Positions 40,501-52,500 of a stretch of DNA of 64,000 nt are shown piece after piece. Every line of letters begins with the position of its first letter. The stretch's first letter is position 1. Location of the stretch: NCBI GenBank assembly GCA_008508345.1, contig QNGE01000140.1:96124-160123 (forward strand), read 5' to 3'. Below the pieces are notes generated by a model. It worked only from the letters and a program-made list of their open reading frames with translations. It did no database searches and was not told the DNA's origin. Both the position numbers and the translations under genes were made by a program. The stretch is from Paragonimus westermani (Eukaryota; Platyhelminthes; Trematoda; Plagiorchiida; Troglotrematidae).

Positions 40501-43500
40501 TGTGCTTTGTGGAGTAAACCGTTGGATTGGTTTATTCACACACTGACTTGTCCTCTCACTCACATAGTGGACGCAACCGAAATGACATGAACACCTCACC
40601 AAAATTTCACATGTTCTAGAACTCTTGCACCCGGAAGCTTGCAAGAACCCACTACCTATCCAGATTTCAGAGCAACATTAGAAATTTCAAGGATCTCCAG
40701 TGTTTCTTTTAAGCAACATTCCTGTTGAGTATGATCAGTTCACTCCTGTCATTGACGTAATCTGCTCTCCAAGCACAGACACAGCCTACACAGTTTTGAA
40801 ACGCACGGTGCTTGAGTTCTTCAGGTGACAGTTGGTTTGCTTCCAACCCACCTCTGAACCCCCGACATAATACAGTGAGGTTAACCCTGAGTTGTAGACT
40901 GATATAAACCAGTCCGACGCGAGATTATGACGCGAGTGGCGCCTCATGGCCCGGTTACTGTTGGCCTGTCTGTACACAGTCGTTGAATATGGTATGTTAC
41001 TGGGAGGCCTGGTTGTTGTACTTCGTCGGTGAAACATCGTAGCCGTGTCCACAGAAACACCGCTTTTGTATCTATCGAATTGTTTTCCTAAGGATTACAT
41101 AAAGTAAACGAACAAATCAGCCAAGTTGAGTTTTTATACAAATACTATAGTGAAATCAGAAGACCGGCTTTGCAAGGTGGTAATACCATTTCGTATGTTC
41201 TCGTCAGTTGCCAACACATAACAGCCATAACTGCCACATAACTGCCATGGTTTTGACCAATGACAGACCAGTGTATACATTGACTTGATGTGTGAACTTA
41301 ATTCGCTTAAATATTTTTTTGATTTTCATCGCTGTTATGTGTTAGCAACTGACGAGAACATACGAAATGGTATTACCATCTTGCAAAACCGATCTTCTGA
41401 TTTCACTGTTCAAATTCGTAACTGGGGAAGGATGTTTTACATTTTTGAATACTATAGTGTTTGATTGTTTATCACAGAGTTCGGGTTCAGGCCAAAATGA
41501 AAAGTGATTAATTTCAAGTCGAACATCACTAGCATTTGATCGCAGCCTTCGCATTCAAGTAAAGTTCCCATCTAGGTTTTTTAGAAAAGAAGCATTAGAC
41601 GTGAGTTTCATTTTCACTAGAGCTCATCATTAGTGTATATCCTTGCCACAGCTTAGATTAGAATTCCGGCCACGCTTTCATAAGTCAACCCTGTTGACCG
41701 TTGCGCCATTGACTTGATATTAAGCACGACCGAATTACCGTATCTGGATCATCATAACTGAACATCGGTTTACTCTGTTGGCCCACGTATTAAAAAATAT
41801 GAAATGAGTGAATGAACCAAGAGATTCGTTGAGGCGGACGTTCAACTATCGTAGAAAGAGCTCCCTGTTGACGACTCATTCTTTTTGAATAACACTTTAC
41901 GGAGGTCAAGTCTGGAAAAAAAGACTGACATCAAATTGTAAGATGAAAAGAACAAACGAAAACCTTCATGCCTGCAGAGTTTTCTGACAGTCTTGTACTG
42001 TTTTGTATATCACTCACTCGTGCAACAATTATTCCGTGGCATTCACCAAAGAAAATTTAACACTATAGTCCAAGAACCGTAGAAATTAATACAAATGAGC
42101 CGGTGTTCTTAGTGCCCATGAATGCTTCTCCAAATCAAGACTAAACCCCACAATCGGTTGACCTTATCTGCAGTTAATCAGAAAAATACGTGGTTCGGAA
42201 TTTTCAGGCTAGCATTCGTATTCCAGTTGTCAAAGGACAGTACCGTTAGTTGTGTACATCAAGCCTTCCAGCCCAAGAGCCAAGCTAACTATGGTTTTAA
42301 ACAATACCCTTGTAACGAGTATGCTAGTGAGTAACAGCTTCAGCTCATAGTTCAGAACCTGTCGGCTGAAATTTCTGGCACTATACGAAGATGAAATCCT
42401 CACAGTATGTTGACTGATCAATGAGCGCCAAAAAGATGTAAATATCAGTTCAAACTCGTAGCACTTAATCTTAGATTACAGCATGAAGAACCGTGTCAAT
42501 CCAGCCATTGGGGTACAATCAAGACAGTGCACTATGGGGACCATGTACATTTTGTGACATACAGAATGGTAACTTTAAGTCCAATAAGAACAATCAAACC
42601 GTTCCATTTGACCATTCAAACTGAACATCATTCACATTGATCACAGCCTTCATATATCCTTCGACTTTTTAGTTAGCCGCTTTCGGAAATAAGCACTGGA
42701 CTTGAGTTTTGCTCTTGCTAGAGCTGGTTACTAGTGTGTACCGCTGTTTACAATGAAAATAATGACGTGCGGTCGCAACATTTGACAGTTTCTATTTTCA
42801 TCGGACAGAAAAAACTAAGGGGATCGATGTGAACACCTGGGGCACTTCTGCCATGCCTGACTGAAGGAGATGCAGTTGAATTAATTTCATCTTTGTCTCT
42901 GTCACCGTCTGTTCATCCGAGCAAAAAAGGTCAAGTGACTGAGATGTCTACGGGTAGCACCCATGCAGAATTATCATTTTTCAAACGTCAACAAACGTCG
43001 ATCAATCGATTGCAGTGAGCAGATCGGGCGTACATTCGTCTCACTGGATATAGTGTGGTATCATTGCGCGGTTTAGATGTATGTAAAAATAGATTGCACG
43101 GTTTAGTTTCTTGCTGCTAGCGTACATAAAATTTTATTTTCGTTCAGACTAGACGGTGGGTGGTCGTTACAGTAAAATTTCCAGTATTACCCCATTTGCA
43201 GGTTTTTGACATATGGTGTGGTAGAGAAGTTATCGAATGTGATTGTCATGCTAGACTGCGGATGACTTGGAGAACGGGATTTGAAGGATTAACTTTGGTT
43301 GTTTCGGCAAATTACAACGTGGAACTTATTACATGTTGTCCGTTGTTACATTATGAAACTAGTCAGTTCAGTTTAAGAAATTTCTAGTCGATAGAGTAGT
43401 ATTAGGTATGCAATTAATGTCCATAAACAACAAACGCTGATAGTTTGGTGAGCAGTTAGAACTAGGTTAGATAGTGTAATCAGTGTAGACAAACTCTGGT

Positions 43501-46500
43501 GTGCGGTCTTCTACTTCTTAACGGACGAGCAGTGAAAACACCGTATAACAGTTTTATGCGTGAGCAGTTTCAAGGAAAACATCCCATCTGGTGAGTCTCA
43601 GCGTAGAAGTACATTACAAATGAAAACAAACAAAAAAGAACCTTTTCTACTTGTTTGTGAATCAACACTCTCATCCTCGGAGGAACGTACAGTGAACTGC
43701 TCCTCATGACGAGTGCACAACACCACCTCCTCTGTCAGCAAACGTTTCCTTACTAACAGGTGGGCAACAATTATATGTCGTGATAAGCGGAAAAGACCAG
43801 AAACCTTTATTTGTTCAAAAAGTAATCATGAAGCCCCTAATCGGGCAAACAACACCTATAGACTCTACTCATTAGAACAGTTCACGTCTTTCTAGTTTGT
43901 TGTCACGTCACCCTGCGAATCTTAGTGATTGCACGTAATCTCCCTGAATAATATTTGGCTCAGTGTTCGTCGACATTCTACCAAACGAACCATGATTTCA
44001 AATCATAAATCATTGTAAAACGCTCACAGTCATTGTGCACACCTTTGTACACAGTTCGAAAAATCCGGCGTTACTGATATTGAAGACTGTCAAAAATAGT
44101 ACGTCCTTATGAATACCTCATCAACAGGGTTACTAGTTGACAAATGTGAGCCAACCCAGTAAACGTAGCAATCCACAATCTTAGCATAACTGATTACGGT
44201 AAGAAGGCGGAATAAGCTCCTTTCACTTCAGAGATGCAAAACGTAATCCATACTGAGGGGTTAAGTCACTCCGCTTAGTCAGTATATTGTACGTTTTCAT
44301 TCGAGGAGTATTATGATACGGTGTACTACACACTTTTTTCGTCGGATACTCTAGTGTCGGCAGGGCACTCCACGCAAATATCTTCGGATTCTTTAAGCAT
44401 ACAATACGGTGAAAAACCTGAAAGAGAAGGAATAGATCGGACACTACTGCAAAATACCACTTGAAATGGCGAGCATCCCAGTCATTCGCCTAAAACTTGA
44501 CACCCTGTTTACAGCGTGAACATCGGCAGAATCATACATTGGTGTAGAACTCATCCGCGGAGAAAAAAACCGCAGGAAGAGCAGCGAGCGACCAAATCAA
44601 GGGCCGCATTTAAGATCAAAATATTCACGGCTGTTGGTTATTTATAACAGACTTGATACTCGTAGTATGGTAAAACCTGGTATAGCGCATCTGTTGTTTC
44701 ATGGTTATACTGTCCGATCAACACTAAGCTCAGTTTCCTAGGAGGGAATATCACACCGGAGGCAAGTATAACGTTTCTGTAGTTGTCACGTGAGTTCCGG
44801 TCACTTTATCGAAAACGGAAATAAATGTAGTTTAGCATCAGTCACAAGATACTGGTTCAGACCAGCCGAATGTTTCATCGAACTGTTCAGTCCACCTAAC
44901 AACAGTAAAATACTACCTTATGAAATATCGCTGGTACCATTCACAGTTATACATATATAGTACTAGGCTTACCTTTGCCATTCTTTCAATCAGTGCAAGC
45001 CGTTCGGACAATTCACGACGAAGCTCCGCTGCTTGCTCGTCGGCGTTGTCAAGCTGTTGATTACAAAAACAGATAATTGAGGATGTATTACGATGTTCAG
45101 TATTCAAAAAAAACTTACGAAACGTGCGTCTTTGAAGGCGAAATATAATAGCAAGCAGAAGGCAGTTCACATTGTACATCTTTTGTAGAAAAAATGAACC
45201 GATTACCTTTCTCTCCTATACAGTGATCTCACAAACCAATATTGGAACTCACAGTGGAACGCACTTCTATGTTATGCTCACCGTTAGACTGTTGTTTTTG
45301 ACAGGATGAATGGAACGTTTCCTTTTGTCAAATGGTGGCGTGCTAGAGTTTTTTAGTTAGCCTAATGTGCGATTTACGATCCTTTTCACTGTTCACTGTT
45401 TAGAACATCCTGTTCAGAAGTGATACGTGTTTTGCAACTCACGTGGTTTACAAAAACAGATGTATTTCCAAGCTCGGGCTTCTCCGCTGTTAGAGTCCGT
45501 TGGTCGCGTACATGAATAACATCACGGTAGTAAGAATTTCTCCCCAATTTCTCAAGAGGCTACCTTGTAGATACCTGCTTCAATGACCTCACACTCGGCA
45601 CAACCGAAATACTGTGCCTAAATTGTCAGCTGCATCCACTTTTGAACAACGCCCAGGTTGTCCAGTCGTCTCTAAAGAAGACAGTGGCTGCACTGTTAAC
45701 TTCAACGAAAGATTTCACGATCTGGACCTCTAAATTTGAAGCCATGGGAATCGTCAGCCTCTTTGTGGAATTATCCGATCATTGAACATCACTTACATGT
45801 GACTATAACTTTTGTATTCAAGTGGACTTCTCACCTATTCATCTGCGTAAGCCATTTCAAATGTAACTAATGTGAGATGAATAACACAGTGATAAAATGG
45901 TTGTTTGAAATTTAACTTCCTGTCTTGTCGGTCAAAGGCGTGCACCACAGAGGAACTAGAACAAGAATGCAATTAGAATATTACGCATTATTTGAACAGA
46001 AACATGCTAAAATGTCTCTCTGAATGGGAAAAATGTGGTCGAATGTGAGCGGTCTCCAAAGTTTATGGGCGTCAAACAAAAAAGGTCCGAAACAAGTATG
46101 AACCTTACGTACAGTAGAAATAATCGGTATTTGAAATTTAATCGAGCTTGGCAGACAAGCTGGAAGTAATCAGATGGTCGAGAGTCCAAACAGCCATAGT
46201 TCTACTGGATGAAACAGCTCAGCATAACCGGCAAATCTACCGGAAAAAGCGATCTGATTGCATACACATAGTTTGAGAACGATATCAAAGTTGCAGTGTA
46301 CGTTTACTAGATTCTATAGAATATACACCATCAATTGAAAGCGCTAGTCACACGTCGGGGTTATCAAGCTGTGTGTTCATCGAAGTTACAGAATGACGCC
46401 TAGTGGATGGCCACGGACTCCCTAATCAATTATTCGACAACTGTCAGTTTATCTTAGCTGAGTGGTTGGAGCTTTCATGGCCTGATAACGTGGAATTGTC

Positions 46501-49500
46501 CTGTCAGATTGTGGTCTCTTCCAACCGTAAACAGTCAAACCGAAAGAAAAGCAAGTTATGGCAGTCTATCTGTCTGTATACGAAGTGAATGATTCAATCA
46601 GTGAAGTGTCAGTAATGTGGGTATTAAAGGCAGCTTTTATTTCAAAGAATCTGCCAAACTGCTTCTCCCTGTATGAATAAATGTGACCTACAGTGATTAT
46701 TAAAGGCAGAAAAATATAGTTAATTTCATCGGAAGTCCACATGTCCTGAATGGTACAAAATACATGAGAGTCGGCCTCATATTTTTCTCTATAGGGTTAG
46801 GTTAACGACGTGTGTTTTTAACGCTTGTTGCATCCTGTATGACTTACTAACCTTGAAAAGATTGAAAGAATGAACTTTAGTAAACGGTAAACATCGATCG
46901 AAGACGATGTACACTTAGCGACAGAAAATTGATACACTTCAGTGGTAAGCTCCTAGTGAAAAAATTGGAAGTAGAATATCAGTTTGATGCTAACCAAATG
47001 ATTATGAATACGAACCAGCACATGTGATCAACTGTTGTAACAGCTACTAGTCTACAACAATCGTGACCTACCTGACAGGCGTTGTACAACACCTGGTGTT
47101 CGTACTTCTCTACCGACAAGGTTCGCATCAACATCTCATACTGTTGCTCCTTTGTAGGTGCAACTGTCTCCGGTTGCGGGACGGCCAGTTTCATAGCCAC
47201 CGGACAAGGCCGCTCACCGCCGCGGCAAATTTGATCGAATTTGATTTTCCATGCACTGATTACACTCTCTCTGGTCATTCCTTCGATTGTTTGTTGATGC
47301 TGAAACTGAGTTTAATAGGTGCGACATACGGTGAACTGAGATTCTAGCATGAAGACTACAGATAGTAATACTCCATATAAACTAGTAAATACTGAACCAC
47401 AGTAAACGGTACTAGATTGAGACAACCAAGTATGAGTATTATAAAACTGATAGATGTTAGGCAAACAAGATTAAATAGTTAGTTACCTTAACACCGTTTC
47501 TGTTTTGAGTTGGCCAATGTTGGCATACACAGGAGAACACAATGAGTACGGAATAGAGTGGATCCCAACGAACTTACGACTAACATGATAAAAGTAGGCC
47601 GATAGTCTACAATTCAAGTGCGATTGGCAGAGGGTAAAACAGGAAGATTGCATGTTTCCAGGGTGGGCGAGTCAAGTTAATCAGCTCGAACTCATTTTGG
47701 TGGTTATTTTTATCATTCAACATCTCGTGGGCTTATAGGTTTGGTCCACGTAACATTGGAGTCAAACATAACTGGAAAGACGCAAAGTGAACCGACGAAA
47801 TTGTACCGTCAATCTGTCCATGATGTTAAAGGTAGGCCATGAGTTGAGTGGACGACCACGACTTCAGTTGCATTAGCTATTCTAGGTATCGCTGACACCA
47901 AATTTTCATGTTTTGTGGAAGTGTATTGTCACCCCTGAACTGGTTTCCAGTGTACACATTCTTTTTTTATGTCACGGTAACTTTTTACGTTCACTGACCA
48001 TAGGGGCATGTTATTAAGGTATACGTGGTCTGCTGTACTTACAGCTCGTTGACTGGACAAGTAAGTTGTATACGGTCGAAAATCGCAGTTATTTCGGTCA
48101 GAATCTCCTGTAGTAGAACTTTTATCAGACCAGGCGAACTGTCAAAGCGTAAAGCAAAAGAACGTGTGTGACCGTACGTATAAAGACACTGGCAACTGAG
48201 CGAGGGTTCAAGGGTAGAGAAGTACCCATGACCAACCACAAGAAGAACAACTGTAGCAAAAAGTCGCTCAACAAACCGATATCTCTAATGTCCAATCCAC
48301 GTGCCTCTACATCATTCGTGCGTTAGAGTTTACGAACTTAGACTCCAGTGCACAGCACAGCCGGTTTTTCAGATAAACGTTTAACTCACTGCCGCCTACT
48401 TTTGTGCGTTCGGCTGACTTTTTTGTCTTAACTTCTTGCCTGTTACTTCTCCCCCTTGTGGACCATTTTGGTCAAGGAGTGCTTGTACGATCACTGTTGT
48501 TGTGCGTGATCCGTCATCTGTGGGCTTTGTTGGACACCACTTATGCGTTTGGATATCTCACTGAGTATTAAAATAATCGTGTGACCTACTTGGTCGCCCA
48601 TCACAGAGTTACTGACTGTCCCCTTGCGGTTTTCAGGAATTCAGCCCAAACAAAATACTGCTTGCTTACTGGCCACACAACACTTCTAATGAATGTCGAA
48701 CTGTTGGATTGAGATCTGTGTAGATCAAAGAAAGGTATAACAAAATACAACATGAAAACGTTGTTGACGGGTTAGGTCATAGACCTTTGGTACCCCGGTG
48801 GCTGTTGCAAATCGTCCTGGTGAGTCCGTTGTCAATATCGGACCAAAAGGAATCGTGACTTTTGTGTCGGGAAAGTATAACAAAAACTCCGTGCATTTAG
48901 TTCATTGTACTGTTTTTGGATGTGATTAGAACAAGGCAAATTACCACTAATCTCCGATGACTCATACTCTTTCACTCAAACTCTGCAAACTGTCGATTGT
49001 TTCATTCTCGGTCGGTGTATCCAGAACAGAACATAGTCGAATTTCATGCGGGCGTAATACTACTCCAGCATTAGGGTTTTCCCTAGCTGTTTGATATAAA
49101 AAGCTGGTTGTACCATATACCATCTCATATATAATGTATACGTTATAAATATCTACGGTAATTTACATATTCTTAAAAATGATTATTCCAGAACTAGTGT
49201 GTCATCTAGTGCGAATATATTTTTTGCCTGTCATTATCTGTCACGGATAATTCTTGTTCACAGGGTTGTTCCTAAGCCAATGGTTATCTTAATTTGACCT
49301 AGAGATATTTAACATGTTAGACGATGAATTAATAATAATTGTGTTCCCAATTATTTTTTTAACAAAATCTTTGACCTTTGTGTCATTAAGTGTGAATGAC
49401 AGAGTAATTATGTGTGATTCGGTAATTCCTTCGTTTGAACATAGCAGTAAGAGGACGGACACTGGTAGATGCTAGCATTTCGTATTGCCTCTTCAGTACC

Positions 49501-52500
49501 AAATAACAATAACCAGGACCATATATATATATATGACATACATATGACACTAATGGGGTGGGGGTGAGGAAATAAGATAGCAAATGATGTGCAGGACAAC
49601 AGCGCAAAACTGTCAGGTCCATGGGAGTCTAAGGCTTACACATGATTGTTTTTGTACACGCAATGCTGGATTGAGACGACTAATCGCGACAGCCTCAACA
49701 AAACGCGGGAGACACGGATTAGAGTGGCGCATTATAATCTTGAATGTTGATTCGAGATTAACCCGGTGACCAGTGGCCAACATGGGTCTGGCAATAGACG
49801 AGGCCGGAAGTTTGCCTTATCCCGGGACGAAGGAAGTAGACTGAGTAGTCACATCCTGAAGTCATTTCGACAGATGTTCCTTCATCCTAGAGTTCAGGCA
49901 CCTATCGCTTCTGTTGGTTCTATCACCACAGTTACACACAGATTGACAAATACTGTGGGAGTTGGCGCCAACAGCTTGCTCTCCCTTTACTGAAGGTAAC
50001 GGTAGCTTCCGAGCTTGGCCAACGACTACGATTTCAGCCGCATTGCATGCTCGCTTGATGGGTGCGACGAGAAGTTTTGTGGTTCGAAGTGTAGAAGTTT
50101 TGTGGTTCGAAGCGTTGAATGGTCGTCCAATGTAGACTTTCATCTTCCCAACCGTGGGAAACTTATCTCTTGCTATACGCTGTTGGCTGTGTCTATTGAT
50201 AAATCTTAGCGGATACTCACTATCCTGCAAAGTGGCTGTAAGCAGTCGAAGTTCATCACCTAAACATTCTGACAAACAAATGCGCCTAGAAAGTATAAAC
50301 AATGTTCTCACCAGTGCCCGCTTGTTATTCATTGGTGTGAAGCCTGTGAACTGAGTGTACTGACCAGTCCAGGTGGGCTTTCGATACGCACACCTTTTTA
50401 TTGAACCATCATCCTTACCCGGATGGGTTCTGTCTAGTTCTCGTCTGAAGATCATGTGGTTCGGGCCGCAACATGAAGATTACCGTTTCTAATCTCGTTC
50501 ACACTACTTCATGACAGTTCAGTTACATCCCAAATTGTGCATCGGAAGGAAAATCCACGAAAACTTCACACTCTCTTTGTCTACTACAGCCATATAATTT
50601 TTGAGTCTATCGCTAATTGGCTCATCCCAGTTAGTGCGACTGGTCTAACTTTCATACTGAAGACGGTGTGGGTAGGTCTGAGATTACTGCGCTAGCGTTA
50701 CCTTGTACACTTGTGCAAAATAAGTAACCCCATTTAAGGACCGTTTTCCACCTGTGACTAATAGCTAAGTTGTGTGATCCTCATAGAACAGGTAGCTGAG
50801 TTAACTTAATAGCAACTCATCCGACAACATCCGACCACCAATTTACTACAATCGGTTCGGCTCGGTTCAGATCGTACAGAACGGAATCAGAAGATGTCAC
50901 CTGAAAAGTCCTTTAACGTGTGGCGTGAATTACTTGGTGATTATCACTCAGACACTATAAAGAGTAAATAGGGTTATCAGAAAAGTTGTTAGGGTTGTGC
51001 TTAGTAAAAGTTTAGAACAAATGCTTCATGCTACAGTGTTTCTATTCACAAAGTTCGGTAGTAATGTAGGTGAGTGCCTCACCCTGGAGTTGAAATTCGG
51101 CTCTTCAATCTACTAGCGAGCTTAATATCCACCAGTGCAGGATTAAAGCTTGGACTTCCTGATCACATCAAAAGTTGACAGATTGAATACCAAGCTAACA
51201 ATCAAATAACCCAAGGATAAAGAACTCGTCATTAGTTCTCAAAAGCTCCGGCTTAATTAAAAAGGCAGTGAGAGGAAGGGGTGAAGCATCCTTGTCGGAA
51301 ACACACAGAACAAAGTGAATCGTCGAACAAGGATAAGAATGTGCCCTGTTCCTGGATACTGCCAGTGAAAAAGTTTGAGTTTAATATTCTCAGTTTTGGG
51401 AGATCAAACGAGAGTCCACCGAACTGCAAAATCATGAACCCTAGTGAGTATTGTTCAACTTGCAACTATAAAATCTTACCTTAACGTAACGTATTTTCAA
51501 GCAATGTAAAATTAGAGGTTATCATTCTGTGATTTTAACTGAATACTTTCAAATCTCACCCGTCTGTCCACATTGGTGATAAAAATTTCGCGAATATCGT
51601 ACATCGAACAGGATCCCGACTTGACCATGCTGGCGATACGGTCGGACTCTAGGACCACGTCATAAAAGTCACTGATCGCGCTACGGAATGCCTCATCACA
51701 AGTTATGGGCATTTCCCCTTTGAGAAATAGCTGAATGACAGGAAGAATTAGAACAAGAGAGCTGCAACCATTTTAGGTCAGTTATAAACTCACTTTATCC
51801 GCATTAGAAACTTGTTTGCAAACACAGTACACAGATTATGGCGAGTTCTGTCTGGTTAGTTTCAGCTTGGTGGAATTTGTCTATTGTTTAGCATGCTGAT
51901 CGTGTTGTAAACGATCATCATGAATTAACAAAATCTATGAGAAGGATACACGATAGGCAAAATATATGAGCTCAGTCTGTTGCTAAATTTGATGGATTAG
52001 GGACGAAAAAACGACCTATAAAAACTGAAACACAATTAATGTTTTCTTTTCGTGAGGAAACTGATTTCTGGAACCTTGTTTGATTCACACACCAAGTGAC
52101 ATTCAAGATGAATGATGATCCAGTTTATCAAGCTACCTCAAAACGTTGGTACTGATATCGAGAGAAAATTTTACGTGCTTCATAATTAAGCATCACACTT
52201 GTTACACTTCACTGCTTCTGTGATAGTATGTTCAGTTAAACCTGAATATACCTAAAGCATGTTACATAATGTGTAACACAACCACCGAAGTGGGTTTTTC
52301 TTAAAAAGGAGTGAGAATGTGTGGTTATAATCCATGCCATTCTGTGATTAACTTCCGTTTTCATTTTCGGTGTCCAACGAAGTTATCCATAAATATAAGT
52401 AAAACATCAGTCGAAATGGGTTTCTCATCCCTTTAGCCCTCAGTCACGCGTTCTTGGTCTTGTTTAGTCTCGTCATTATTCACACTGCCACTACCGGGAT

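Larger units (their letters stand above)
41150..41406. mobile_element. inverted pair of Penelope-like element tails (75-bp arms)
   Basis: Positions 41150-41224 and 41332-41406 are inverted repeats of 75 bp, differing at only a few bases. Both resemble 54081-54155, the end that follows the Penelope-like ORF. The 107 bp between them also resembles 54156-54240 read in reverse. So the right part is a plus-strand tail of that element, and the left arm is its terminal segment in inverse orientation. Similarity to 54081 continues a little beyond the right arm (TTCAAATT). No ORF of the element remains here. Confidence 0.75.
32485..44972 (-). other. CAPS intron 5 (12488 bp, the largest seen)
   Basis: It contains the solo LTR (34272-34801), the inverted Penelope tails (41150-41406) and SINE copies (41521-41740, 42623-42745). 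A 134-codon open stretch lies at 33013-32609 on the minus strand but has no recognisable match. From 35000 to 41000 I see nothing I can name. Confidence 0.75.
47306..51559 (-). other. CAPS intron 3 (4254 bp)
   Basis: It contains a truncated Penelope-like element fragment (49618-50455) and an (AT)n run at 49521-49534. The part 47306-49380 shows nothing I can name. Confidence 0.75.

Noticed and set aside
32462..44972. A missing CAPS micro-exon encoding the KFPKF-like segment between exons 5 and 6
   Set aside because: I first placed exon 6 at 32462 and searched for a micro-exon; moving the acceptor to tattctgacag (32485) supplies DRSCPKLVHKEM in phase 0, so none is needed. A KFPEIFF string near 39725 was out of phase.
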